Origin: JANRLF01 sp033762815
Lineage (GTDB): Bacteria; Bacteroidota; Bacteroidia; Chitinophagales; CAIOSU01
Length of the DNA: 64,000 bases
NCBI GenBank assembly: GCA_033762815.1
Contig: JANRLF010000008.1
Span: 496,001-560,000, forward strand
Direction: 5' to 3'
Of this stretch, positions 51,566 through 60,449 are shown one piece after another. Within the stretch, counting starts at the first letter, position 1. Each line of letters starts with the position of its first letter. Below the pieces are notes generated by a model that was given only the letters and a program-made list of their open reading frames with translations, was not told the DNA's origin and did not search any database. Both the position numbers and the translations under genes were made by a program.

Positions 51566-52700
51566 TAAGCCCTTACATATTGTCATTTGGGCTTTCCCAA
51601 GCTGGAAAGGCGACTACCTGAAATCGACGGTAGAGCTGGCTAAGGAATTGGCCGTAAACAACAAGGTATTGTATATCGATTATGCCCATACCATTAAAGA
51701 TAGGGTGCAGGGCAAATCCAACGCCGTTAACCCAAGCCTTAGAAAAGAAAGGCTTGCCAATGGTGCCTCTATCCATATTTTGACTTTACCAGCCATTATT
51801 CCTTTCAATTGGACCAATAGCCAAGCTATTTATGAATTGATCGAGTCCGTCAACTTTCAAATCATACAACACACGGTACGTAAAGCAACCGATGCATTAG
51901 GGTTTCAGCAGGCAATCATTATCAATGCCTTCAATCCCTTTTTCCATAAGGCAGCCAAAAAGCTGTTTCCCAATCAGCCATACCTATATTACTGCTATGA
52001 CAATATAGATGTGGCAACTTGGGCCAAAAAGCATGGTAGTAGGTTGGAGCAGCAAACGATGAATGAAGCCGATGCGGTTGTATTCTCGTCGCAGGCACTG
52101 AAAACCCACAAGCAATACAACATACCTGCCTATGTGGTGAACAATGGAGTTGACTTAAGGAATTTCCAGCAGGTAACTACCCCTCCCAATAAAGACAAAG
52201 TAATAGTAGGCTATGTTGGCAGTGTGGACGACCGATTGGACTATGATTTACTTACCTATATAATTAGCAACCACCCTCAATGGGAATTCCAATTTATTGG
52301 CAGAATCATGTGCCAAGCGGCCTGGGAATTGGAACGGTATAGAAATGTGCGGTTATTGGGAGCCAAACCAGCCCATGAATTACCAGGATTAATGGCGCAG
52401 TTCTCAGTAGGTATTATTCCTTTTATAAGAAACGAGTTTACCAGCAACATTTACCCAATGAAGGTGAATGAATATTTAGCGATAGGCTTGCCGGTAGTGA
52501 TGACAGATTTCGCTGTGTTGGCAGACCTGAACGAATTGGTAATGATAGCCACGGATAAGGCAACTTTCGAAAATGCCATTGACAATGCGCTACTACAAAA
52601 TGATGAAGAAACAATGGCTTTGAGAAAGGCCAAGGCCTATAAGAATAGTTGGGAGAATAAAGCAATGGAACTGGAGCAAATAATAAGGGAGTATGTTTGA
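51555..52700 (+). CDS. Glycosyltransferase, GT4-like (GT-B fold)
   Basis: A 381-residue cytoplasmic glycosyltransferase with two Rossmann-like halves. Seen: LHIVIWAFPSWKGDYLKSTV at the N-terminus, LYYCYDNIDVATWAKKHGS, EADAVVFSSQALKTHKQ, VVNNGVDLRNFQ (the hinge motif of GT4 enzymes), VGYVGSVDDRLDYD, and a donor-binding part GIIPFIRNEFTSNIYPMK with the E of NEYLAIGLPVV. No membrane helix. It overlaps the preceding gene by 11 bp and the next by 8 bp. Donor and acceptor sugars cannot be told from the sequence. Confidence 0.9.
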   Translation: MSPSKPLHIVIWAFPSWKGDYLKSTVELAKELAVNNKVLYIDYAHTIKDRVQGKSNAVNPSLRKERLANGASIHILTLPAIIPFNWTNSQAIYELIESVNFQIIQHTVRKATDALGFQQAIIINAFNPFFHKAAKKLFPNQPYLYYCYDNIDVATWAKKHGSRLEQQTMNEADAVVFSSQALKTHKQYNIPAYVVNNGVDLRNFQQVTTPPNKDKVIVGYVGSVDDRLDYDLLTYIISNHPQWEFQFIGRIMCQAAWELERYRNVRLLGAKPAHELPGLMAQFSVGIIPFIRNEFTSNIYPMKVNEYLAIGLPVVMTDFAVLADLNELVMIATDKATFENAIDNALLQNDEETMALRKAKAYKNSWENKAMELEQIIREYV

Positions 52701-53985
52701 GAAGCTGAGGAAACTGAACAAGGAGCAAGTGTATTCCGTGCTGCACCAACTGGTGATGGCAGTTTACGGTTTTGGTTTACTGTTTGTGCTCTACCGCACT
52801 AGCAGCAAAGAGGAAACCGGCAGATGGCTCTTGTTTATGTCTGCCATTTCTTTGGCGGACATGTTATTGCACGGCTTTTTACAGACTACCGTCATTAGAA
52901 GAATTGCAGCAGTTAAGGGGAATAAAGCAGCTATTGATAAAATAGCCAGTAACGCATTTTACTTTGCCATCACCTTATGGCTCAGTATCTCTGTCGTATT
53001 TATGGGCGCCTCGCAATTGTTTAGCCTACAACTGCTGGAAGACCTGAAATGGTACCCTCTGCTGGGCTTCATGATGCTGATGTACAATGTAAGCTGGTGG
53101 GTGGGCCATGGTTTGCTTGATTTTAAATCTATCCTCCTCCAGCGAATCGTTTTTTGTTTGGTGTCCAGCCTTTTACTATTGGCTTTTTACCAGCATGGCG
53201 GCCAATTGTTTACCAACGATATCATTATTTCCCAAGTTTTTGCCTATGGGGTAAGTGCCACCATCGGCTGGCTGGTAATAAGGAAAATCAAATTGAGCTT
53301 CAATTTATTTGACATAGAGGTTTTAGATTACTTTATGAAGTACGGAAAGTTTACCTCGGGTTCCATGCTGCTGAGCAGCCTATTGCGGAATGCCGATGTT
53401 TTTATGATTGCAGGTTTTTTAGGTCAAGCAAGCGTGGCAGTGTATGGTGCAGCCCAGAAGATGGTAGAGGTTTTTGAGGTTGGTTTGAGAGGGATGGCTT
53501 CCCATGCACTGCCCGATTTTTGTAGAAGCGCGCATGACCACAAGGGGCTGCTCAAGAAGTATGTCGTCATTTCGGCATTGCTTATTTTCCTCTTTACCCC
53601 TGTAGCCTTGCTGATGGCCATTTTTGCGGAATGGGTCATTGGTATCATTAGTGGTTCCAGCCAATACTTGGGGGCAGCAAATGTGCTTAGGATTTTAATG
53701 GTGTATGTGCTGTTTCTAGTGGTGGACCGTATGACGGGCATTGTACTGGAAGCCCTTGGTCTTGCAAGCTATAATCTTCGAAAAACCATGCTTCTGGTAT
53801 TAGTGAACGTGGTGGGCAATTTCATTGCGCTGTACTTTTTCCAATCTATTATTGCGGTAGCCGTGGTGAGCATTGTAGCTGCGCTAGTAGGTACAGGTGC
53901 TGGCTTATACTTCACGGTACAATACATGGGCATCACGCTCACCGCACAACATTTTAAGCGTGGCTATCAATTGATTATCAAATGA
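52693..53985 (+). CDS. Polysaccharide flippase, Wzx/MATE-like
   Basis: A 430-residue polytopic protein with about twelve hydrophobic helices (YGFGLLFVLYRTSS, LADMLLHGFLQTTVIRRIAA, LLKKYVVISALLIFLFTPVALL, and others). The loop SMLLSSLLRNADVFMIAGFLG is typical of polysaccharide-export (PST) family members, which move undecaprenyl-linked repeat units across the inner membrane. Its stop overlaps the next start in ATGA. The neighbours, initiator, polymerase and chain-length protein, support the Wzx role. Confidence 0.88.
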   Translation: MFEKLRKLNKEQVYSVLHQLVMAVYGFGLLFVLYRTSSKEETGRWLLFMSAISLADMLLHGFLQTTVIRRIAAVKGNKAAIDKIASNAFYFAITLWLSISVVFMGASQLFSLQLLEDLKWYPLLGFMMLMYNVSWWVGHGLLDFKSILLQRIVFCLVSSLLLLAFYQHGGQLFTNDIIISQVFAYGVSATIGWLVIRKIKLSFNLFDIEVLDYFMKYGKFTSGSMLLSSLLRNADVFMIAGFLGQASVAVYGAAQKMVEVFEVGLRGMASHALPDFCRSAHDHKGLLKKYVVISALLIFLFTPVALLMAIFAEWVIGIISGSSQYLGAANVLRILMVYVLFLVVDRMTGIVLEALGLASYNLRKTMLLVLVNVVGNFIALYFFQSIIAVAVVSIVAALVGTGAGLYFTVQYMGITLTAQHFKRGYQLIIK

Positions 53986-55406
53986 CCTTAGCGGCTATAT
54001 ACCAACCTGCAAAAATCAAAGATTGGCTGCTCCTAGGGGCAGTTTCATTGCTGGTGGGCTTTGCTTTTTATAAGGTCGATAGTTTACCCATACTATTTAT
54101 TGTTTTGGCGGCATTCATTCTGGGCATTTTGTCCATTACCCGTAATTTGAAATACGGGTTTTACTTGTTGCTTTATTCTTCTTTCTTTTCCGTAGGGCTA
54201 ACAAGATACCTGCCCGGGTTGCCACTGGGTTTGTTGAATGATTTTCTCTTGGTCATCATGTTTTTGGTAATGTTCTTCCAAAAGTTCAAGGACATTAGTT
54301 GGAAACCCCTTCACAATGCCATTTTTCTAGTAGTGGCCGGGTGGATGGTGCTCAACATTATGGAAATCGTGAATCCAGAATCAAGGAGCATCGAAGCCTG
54401 GTTTTATGCCATGCGAGGGGTTTCGCTCTACTTTTTCCTTACCGTGCTGATGGGCATGATGTATTTAAACCATGATCGCGATTTCCATTGGTTTATCAAA
54501 ATATGGTTTGTGTGCAGCATTATTGGTAGCCTTTGGGGCCTTAAGCAATTGTACATAGGCTTGGATGAATTCGAAAAAGCTTGGCTTAGCGTACCGGGCA
54601 ACCTTTCCACCCATGTGCTGTTCGGCAAGTTGCGGGTGTTTTCCTTTTATTCCGATGCCGGCCAGTTTGGAGCTTCACAAGCCCATACTTCTTTGGTAGC
54701 AGGATTGCTTGCTACCAAAGAGAAGCGCACTGGTAGAAAGTTGTTCTATCTTTTCACTTTTGTTATGTGCTTACTAGGTATGCTTATTTCGGGTACTAGG
54801 GGCGCTATAGCTATACCGGTTATTGGCATCTTCAGCTATTTCCTGCTTATCCGCAACTGGCGAATTGTAATTGTAGGTGGTATAATTGCCATCGGTATTT
54901 TTGTCGTATTAAAGTACACTTCCATTGGCCAGGGCATTTATCAAATCAACCGCCTGCGTACGGCTTTGAATCCTAATGATGCATCGTTCCAAGTAAGATT
55001 GGACAACCAAGCTAGGCTAGCCAAGTACTTGAACAGTCATCCTTTTGGTGGGGGCATTGGTAGCGCAGGCTACTGGGGGCAGCGTTTCAGCCCTAACACT
55101 TTCTTGGCCAATTTGGCCTTAGATAGTTGGTATGTACGTATTGCGGCCGAGTTCGGCTACTTTGGCCTTTTCATCTATTTGGGCATTGTCATTACCATTT
55201 TAGTGCGTTCGGCACTCAACATTCTTCGAGTAATGGACGAAGCCAAACGGAACCAGCTAATCGCCATTTTCAGCGGCTTAAGCGGAATCATGGTGGCCAG
55301 TTATACCAACCAAGTATTTGGGCAGATGCCCACAGGTATTCTCATTTATATTTCCATTGTTTTCTTGGCAAAAGCATTGACAGATGAAAAAGCCACAACA
55401 GCCTAA
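53982..55406 (+). CDS. O-antigen-ligase-like polymerase (Wzy/WaaL family)
   Basis: A 474-residue protein with about eleven membrane helices. The large periplasmic loop before the last helices and the LGMLISGTRGAIAIPVIGIF block are characteristic of the Wzy_C/O-antigen ligase family. It probably joins flipped repeat units into polymer, with length set by the Wzz-like protein; a ligase role is possible since the family covers both. Start at ATG 53982, overlapping the flippase by 4 bp; its end overlaps the next gene by 23 bp. Confidence 0.88.
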   Translation: MTLAAIYQPAKIKDWLLLGAVSLLVGFAFYKVDSLPILFIVLAAFILGILSITRNLKYGFYLLLYSSFFSVGLTRYLPGLPLGLLNDFLLVIMFLVMFFQKFKDISWKPLHNAIFLVVAGWMVLNIMEIVNPESRSIEAWFYAMRGVSLYFFLTVLMGMMYLNHDRDFHWFIKIWFVCSIIGSLWGLKQLYIGLDEFEKAWLSVPGNLSTHVLFGKLRVFSFYSDAGQFGASQAHTSLVAGLLATKEKRTGRKLFYLFTFVMCLLGMLISGTRGAIAIPVIGIFSYFLLIRNWRIVIVGGIIAIGIFVVLKYTSIGQGIYQINRLRTALNPNDASFQVRLDNQARLAKYLNSHPFGGGIGSAGYWGQRFSPNTFLANLALDSWYVRIAAEFGYFGLFIYLGIVITILVRSALNILRVMDEAKRNQLIAIFSGLSGIMVASYTNQVFGQMPTGILIYISIVFLAKALTDEKATTA

Positions 55407-56283
55407 GGTATCCATTATCAGCGTTAACTTCAACCAATGCCAGGTTACCTGCGATATGCTGGATAGCTTGAGGCATATCAGCTATCAGAATGTGGAAATC
55501 ATAGTGGTTGACAATGGCTCAAAGGAAGATTGCAGCGTAATCAAACAGGCATATCCCGAAGTAATTTTCATTCGTAGCGAAGAAAATCTTGGTTTTGCAG
55601 GGGGCAACAATCTTGGCTTTGAAGTTGCCAGTGGTGACTATATCCTATTGCTAAACAATGACACCGAAGTAGCATCGGGCTTTTTAGAACCATTACTGGA
55701 CACATTTGCCAAGCATCCAAAAGCTGGCATTGTAAGCCCAAAGCTGATATTCTTCTATTCCGACAGATTGATACAATATGCAGGAACCGGTAATATCAAT
55801 GCCCTTACCTGCCGCGGCGAAACCCACGGGTTCATGCAACCCGACGGCCCCGCATTTAGCTTTGAAGCAAAAACCAGCCTTGCCCACGGTGCCTGTATGA
55901 TGATATCGCGGGCAGCAGTAGAAGCAGCGGGCACTTTGGATGCCAGCTACTTTTTGTGTTATGAGGAATACGACTATTGCGAAAGGGTAAAACAATTGGG
56001 CTTTGAGATTTATTACAACGGCCATTCCGAGGTACTGCACAAACAATCCATTTCCATGGGGAAAACAAGCCCTTTGAAGTCATATTACATGACCCGCAAT
56101 CGCATCTACTTCGCCCGAAAGAATTTCCGCGGATGGAGCCGCAGCAGTGCTTTGCTATTTACTTACTTAGTAGCCGTGCCCAAGAATATGCTGGCAGAAT
56201 GGCTAAAGGGCCGGGCTGAAAATAGCCTCGCCATATGGAAAGGCGCCACTTGGAATTTGAAAAATCCGATTTCAACCCCCTGA
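55384..56283 (+). CDS. GT2 glycosyltransferase
   Basis: A 299-residue GT-A enzyme close to rhamnosyltransferase-type GT2. Seen: VSIISVNFNQCQVTCDMLDS, IIVVDNGSKEDC, the NLGFAGGNNLGFEVA motif, the nucleotide-metal site LLLNNDTEVASGFLEPLL, and EEYDYCERVKQLGFEIYYNG with the catalytic base. No membrane helix except a possible weak C-terminal one. The last codons overlap the first of three repeats that continue into the next intergenic region. Confidence 0.92.
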   Translation: MKKPQQPKVSIISVNFNQCQVTCDMLDSLRHISYQNVEIIVVDNGSKEDCSVIKQAYPEVIFIRSEENLGFAGGNNLGFEVASGDYILLLNNDTEVASGFLEPLLDTFAKHPKAGIVSPKLIFFYSDRLIQYAGTGNINALTCRGETHGFMQPDGPAFSFEAKTSLAHGACMMISRAAVEAAGTLDASYFLCYEEYDYCERVKQLGFEIYYNGHSEVLHKQSISMGKTSPLKSYYMTRNRIYFARKNFRGWSRSSALLFTYLVAVPKNMLAEWLKGRAENSLAIWKGATWNLKNPISTP

Positions 56284-56324
56284 TTTCCTATTTCGGCGAC
56301 TGATTTCCCGATTTCACCGAAAGC
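56268..56324 (+). promoter_or_regulatory. Three direct repeats at exact 21-bp spacing, second regulatory site
   Basis: GATTTCAACCCCCTG (from 56268), TATTTCGGCGACTG (from 56289) and GATTTCACCGAAAGC (56310-56324): ATTTC recurs at 56269, 56290 and 56311. The first copy covers the end of the preceding gene. It lies 39 bp before the ATG at 56363 and resembles the array at 47576-47630. Confidence 0.65.
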
Positions 56325-56362
56325 ATTGCCAACTTCAGCGGCCCAATTGCGTAAGCGAGCCT

Positions 56363-57541
56363 ATGAAAACCAGCCTTGAACTGACCACTCTATTATGGCT
56401 ACCTATTGCGCTAGCACTAGCTTTCAATGCGGTGTATCTATTGGTTTTCTCCTTTGCTGGCCTATTCTATAAAAATCTTTCCCGCAAATCGGCTATCCCG
56501 CCTGAAAAACGCATACTGGTGGTTTACCCGGTCTACAAAGAAGATGCGGTCATCTTCCATTCCGTGAAACAATTCATGGCGCAACGCTATCCTGCACAGC
56601 TATTTGACCTGTATGTGATAGCCGATAGCTTGCAAGGCGATACCATGATGGCCCTACAAGGTATGGGCGCAAAAGTATGCGAACTGCCCCCATCTGATAA
56701 GCGCAACAAAGCCGTTGCCATCAATTACCTCTTGGGCCGCCTCACCTTTAGCTATGATGTGTGCATCATTATGGATGCGGACAACTTGGTAGAGCCTGAC
56801 TTTTTAAGCCGAATCGATGCTTGTTTCCAGCAAGGGGTAAGGGTATTGCAAACCCGCAGAATTGCCAAGAGCATTAGCAATGAACTGTCATTGCTGGATA
56901 CGTTTAGCGAAATCATCAATAACCATATTTTCCGAAAAGGACAGCGGGCACTCGGCTTTTCATCCAGCTTAATTGGCTCTGGAATGGCCTTCGATTTCAA
57001 TTTATATAAAGAAGCCATGCAGGGCATGAATGTCTTTTCAGGCTTCGATAAGGAACTGGAACTGCGACTGCTTGAGAACAATATCCGTATGGAATATGCG
57101 GAAGATGTAGTAGTGTATGATGACAAAGTGGACAACCATCAGGTATTCATCAACCAACGACGCCGCTGGATTTATGCCCAGCTCTATTTCCTGAAGCACT
57201 ACTTCGGCAGGGCCATAGTGCAATTAATCGTTTACCACAATACCGACTATGTGAATAAGGTAGTACAGTTTGCATTGTTGCCAAGGGTAATTGGGTTGGG
57301 TATCAACCTCTTATTTGTGGCATTTTCCGCAATCCTTGGTTTAGCATACTTTGTTGCGGCATCCCTCATTTTTGTATGTACGGTGCTAGCATTGCTGCTC
57401 CCTGTTAGAGTACGCCTGTGGAACACCAACAGCTTAAGGGCATTGTTTGAATTGCCAGTAGCTTTCGGTAGCATGGTGCTGGCCCTATTGACTTCGAAAA
57501 GGGCCGCAGGAAAATTTCTTCATACCCCCCATAAGTCATAA
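56363..57541 (+). CDS. Membrane-bound GT2 glycosyltransferase
   Basis: A 392-residue GT-A enzyme with an N-terminal helix (LWLPIALALAFNAVYLLVF) and three C-terminal helices (LLPRVIGLGINLLFVAFSAI, LAYFVAASLIFVCTVLALLL, FELPVAFGSMVLALL). Seen: RILVVYPVYKEDAVIFHSVK, the metal-binding DxD in VCIIMDADNLVEPDF, the acceptor base region FDKELELRLLENNIRMEYAED, and QRRRWIYAQLYFLKHYFG, the processive-type QxxRW motif. It starts after the second 21-bp repeat array, so transcription from here may be separately controlled. Confidence 0.92.
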   Translation: MKTSLELTTLLWLPIALALAFNAVYLLVFSFAGLFYKNLSRKSAIPPEKRILVVYPVYKEDAVIFHSVKQFMAQRYPAQLFDLYVIADSLQGDTMMALQGMGAKVCELPPSDKRNKAVAINYLLGRLTFSYDVCIIMDADNLVEPDFLSRIDACFQQGVRVLQTRRIAKSISNELSLLDTFSEIINNHIFRKGQRALGFSSSLIGSGMAFDFNLYKEAMQGMNVFSGFDKELELRLLENNIRMEYAEDVVVYDDKVDNHQVFINQRRRWIYAQLYFLKHYFGRAIVQLIVYHNTDYVNKVVQFALLPRVIGLGINLLFVAFSAILGLAYFVAASLIFVCTVLALLLPVRVRLWNTNSLRALFELPVAFGSMVLALLTSKRAAGKFLHTPHKS

Positions 57542-57543
57542 CC

Positions 57544-58674
57544 ATGAGAATAGGGATAGAAGCACAGCGTATTTTCCGCAAAAAGAAGCATGGTATGGAC
57601 ATTGTGAGCCTTGAACTAATTAAGGCATTGCAACAAATTGACCTGACTAACGAATACTTCATTTTTGTTAAAAAGGGAGAAGACACCTGCCTACAAGCTA
57701 GCAGGAACTTCCATATCATTGAAGTGCCGGGCTTTACTTATGCTGATTGGGAGCAGGTATTTCTGCCCCTGTACGCCCTTCGCTATCGATTGGATGTATT
57801 GCATTGTACCAGCAATACCGCACCGGTACTGTCGCCAGTGCCCACCATTGTTACCCTGCACGATGTCATTTTCTTGGAGCAGCAACAAGCCAAAAGCTTG
57901 GTAAAAAACCGCTACCAACAATTGGGCCGCATCTATCGCAAATATATTGTGCCAGCCAGCCTAAAGCATACCGAGCATATCATTACCGTATCACAATACG
58001 AAAAGGAGCGCATCAGCGAAACCTTAAGATTGCAGCAAGATGAAATCAGCGTGGTTTACAATGCCTATGGCAGCCATTTTCTGAAACCAGACAGTAATAA
58101 AATTGAAGTCGTACGGGAAAAATACCAGTTGCCTGCAAGCTATCTTTTCTATATAGGCAATACTGACCCAAAGAAGAATATGCCCGCCACCTTGCAAGCT
58201 TATGCCAACTACGTGGCCAATAGCCACCATTCGCTGCCCTTGGTGATAGCCGATGTAAGCGAGCCCGTATTGTTGGGCATGTTGGAAAGCACTGGCCTTA
58301 TGCACTTAAGGCCGCAAATCACTTTAACCGGTTATGTTTACAATACCGACCTGCCCATGATTTATGCTGGGGCAGCGGTGTTCCTATACCCTTCCTTAAG
58401 GGAAAGTTTTGGTATTCCGCTGCTGGAATCCATGGCTTGTGGTACCCCCGTCATTACTTCGTCCACTTCGGCATTGCCTGAAGTTGCGGGCAATGCGGCC
58501 CTGTTGGTAAACCCAACGGATCAAAATGCCATTACAAGTGCCATCAACAGTTTGTTGAACAATTACAACACCCGCACGGAGTATATCCAAAAAGGCCTTG
58601 AAAGGGTTAAAAGCTTCAGTTGGCATATTTCTGCCAACCACTTGTTGTCCATCTATCAACGTTTTCAGGCATGA
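57544..58674 (+). CDS. GT4 glycosyltransferase
   Basis: A 376-residue GT-B enzyme. Seen: MRIGIEAQRIFRKKKHGMDI, LHCTSNTAPVL, TIVTLHDVIFLEQ, HTEHIITVSQYEKERISE, VVYNAYGSHFL, FYIGNTDPKKNM, and the C-terminal donor signature FLYPSLRESFGIPLLESMAC with the E-x7-E pattern. Starts three bases after the preceding stop and overlaps the next gene by 4 bp. Soluble, membrane-associated. Specific sugar unknown. Confidence 0.94.
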   Translation: MRIGIEAQRIFRKKKHGMDIVSLELIKALQQIDLTNEYFIFVKKGEDTCLQASRNFHIIEVPGFTYADWEQVFLPLYALRYRLDVLHCTSNTAPVLSPVPTIVTLHDVIFLEQQQAKSLVKNRYQQLGRIYRKYIVPASLKHTEHIITVSQYEKERISETLRLQQDEISVVYNAYGSHFLKPDSNKIEVVREKYQLPASYLFYIGNTDPKKNMPATLQAYANYVANSHHSLPLVIADVSEPVLLGMLESTGLMHLRPQITLTGYVYNTDLPMIYAGAAVFLYPSLRESFGIPLLESMACGTPVITSSTSALPEVAGNAALLVNPTDQNAITSAINSLLNNYNTRTEYIQKGLERVKSFSWHISANHLLSIYQRFQA

Positions 58675-59282
58675 GTTCCGTGGCACAATACTATCAAGTG
58701 CTCAACAAGCACTGGCAGCAAGAGCAGAACGATAAGGGTATCTTCGCCCTCTTAACCTTCTTTTTCGGCATCGTACAAAAAGCTTGGAATCTTTGTTTTA
58801 CCCAACTCTATTTATTCAATATCCAAAAGGGTTCAGGAGTTTACTGCAATGGCAGACCTAGCTTAAATATAAAGGGCCAACTGACCCTGGGCGATAAAGT
58901 AAGAATATGGTCGAACATATACCCATCCCGCATATCGGTTTTTAAAGGAGCAGCAATGTCTATTGGCAATGGCACCTTTATCAATGGTGCCAGAATATCT
59001 GCCAAGCAAAGCGTGCAAATTGGCAAGCATTGTACTATTGCCCCAGAAGTGCTGATAATGGACAGCGATTTCCATGACCTGCACGACCACTCAAAAGAAG
59101 GGGCCAACGCACCCATCATCATCCACGACCATGTTTGGATAGCCACACGGGCCATTATTTTAAAAGGCATCACCATTGGCGAACATGCCGTAGTAGCTAC
59201 GGGAGCAGTGGTGACCAAGGACGTGGAACCTTATGCCCTAGTAGGCGGCAATCCTGCAAAAGTCATTAAATACCTGCGCTAA
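58671..59282 (+). CDS. Hexapeptide-repeat O-acyltransferase (LbH, WbbJ-like)
   Basis: A 203-residue left-handed beta-helix acetyltransferase, start ATG 58671 (ATGA overlap with the preceding stop). Hexapeptide turns are visible from about 90: AAMSIGNGTFINGARIS, VQIGKHCTIAPEVLI, HDHVWIATRAIILKGITIGE, VVATGAVVTKDVEPYALVGG. The catalytic His is likely in DSDFHDLHDHSK. The N-terminal helical part, about 80 residues, is longer than usual. It likely adds acetyl groups to the polymer from acetyl-CoA. It overlaps the next gene by one base. Confidence 0.92.
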   Translation: MSSVAQYYQVLNKHWQQEQNDKGIFALLTFFFGIVQKAWNLCFTQLYLFNIQKGSGVYCNGRPSLNIKGQLTLGDKVRIWSNIYPSRISVFKGAAMSIGNGTFINGARISAKQSVQIGKHCTIAPEVLIMDSDFHDLHDHSKEGANAPIIIHDHVWIATRAIILKGITIGEHAVVATGAVVTKDVEPYALVGGNPAKVIKYLR

Positions 59283-60436
59283 TGGAAACCCTGCTTTGGA
59301 TATCAATTGCTGCTTTGGCCTTTATCTATGTAGGTTATGGCATACTGATTACGGTACTTAACAAACTACTAAACAATAAGCCGCAGGTAACAACACCCCA
59401 AACTTATCCTTCCATCGCGATACTAATAGCTGCTTATAATGAGGAAGAAGTGATTGACCTAAAGCTACAAAACACCACTGCGCTAGATTATCAGGGCAGC
59501 GTAACCGTGTACGTTATCAGCGATGGCAGCACCGATAATACCAATCAAATTGTCGGTAATCATCCACAAGTCACCCTGCTGTGGCAAGCAGCCCGCAGGG
59601 GAAAATCGGCTGCTATCAATCGTGCCATGCCGTTTATAAAGGAAGAAATCACCGTTTTTACCGATGCCAACGTAATGCTGGAGAAAAACGCCCTGATAGC
59701 ATTGGCCCAATCCTACAACAATGACAAGGTGGGTGGCGTGTCAGGCGAAAAGGTAGTGGAAAAAGATGATAGGGCCGCCGCCGCATCTACGGAAGGAGCC
59801 TATTGGAAATACGAATCATTCTTGAAGCGTCAAGATGCCCGCTTATACTCCATTGCGGGTGCTGCGGGCGAACTGTTCTCTATCCGTACCCATCTATTCC
59901 AAGCCATTCCTGAAGACACTTTGTTGGATGACTTCATTATTGCGATGAATATCATTAAACAAGGCTATACCGTAAAATATGCCCCTGAGGCCAAAGCTGT
60001 GGAGAAACCATCTTTCGATATAGAAGAAGAGTATAAGCGCAAAGTACGTATAGCGGCCGGAGGCTTACAGGCCAGCATCCGCTGTGCGGCTATCATGAAC
60101 CCATTCATTTACGGAATTTTTGCCTTCCAGTTTATTGTCCATCGGGTAAGCCGCTGGACAGTGGCACCCTTATTTATTTTACTTGCCTTTATCAGCAATG
60201 TGTTCCTTTTAGGGCAAGGGTCATTCTATCAAATACTTTTACTGTTACAGCTCAGCTTTCATTTAGCTGCCCTTGCCGGGTGGTACTTCAATACGATAGG
60301 CAAAAAAGTGAAACTGCTGTACATACCCTTCTATTTTGACTTCATGCATTACTGCGTTGTCCTGGGTTGGATTCGATACCTGAAAGGCAACCAATCCGCC
60401 GCATGGCAAAAAGCTACCCGTTTATCATACTCATAA
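59282..60436 (+). CDS. Membrane-bound GT2 glycosyltransferase
   Basis: A 384-residue GT-A enzyme: an N-terminal helix (WISIAALAFIYVGYGILITV), the catalytic domain (about 45-290) with SIAILIAAYNEEEVID, VYVISDGSTDNTN, the DxN metal site in ITVFTDANVMLEKNAL, and FDIEEEYKRKVRIAAGGLQA, then three C-terminal helices. Start ATG shares a base with the preceding stop (TAATG). It resembles the group of curdlan/hyaluronan-type synthases; the number of membrane helices is consistent. Confidence 0.93.
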   Translation: METLLWISIAALAFIYVGYGILITVLNKLLNNKPQVTTPQTYPSIAILIAAYNEEEVIDLKLQNTTALDYQGSVTVYVISDGSTDNTNQIVGNHPQVTLLWQAARRGKSAAINRAMPFIKEEITVFTDANVMLEKNALIALAQSYNNDKVGGVSGEKVVEKDDRAAAASTEGAYWKYESFLKRQDARLYSIAGAAGELFSIRTHLFQAIPEDTLLDDFIIAMNIIKQGYTVKYAPEAKAVEKPSFDIEEEYKRKVRIAAGGLQASIRCAAIMNPFIYGIFAFQFIVHRVSRWTVAPLFILLAFISNVFLLGQGSFYQILLLLQLSFHLAALAGWYFNTIGKKVKLLYIPFYFDFMHYCVVLGWIRYLKGNQSAAWQKATRLSYS

Positions 60437-60449
60437 AAAAACCAACTAT

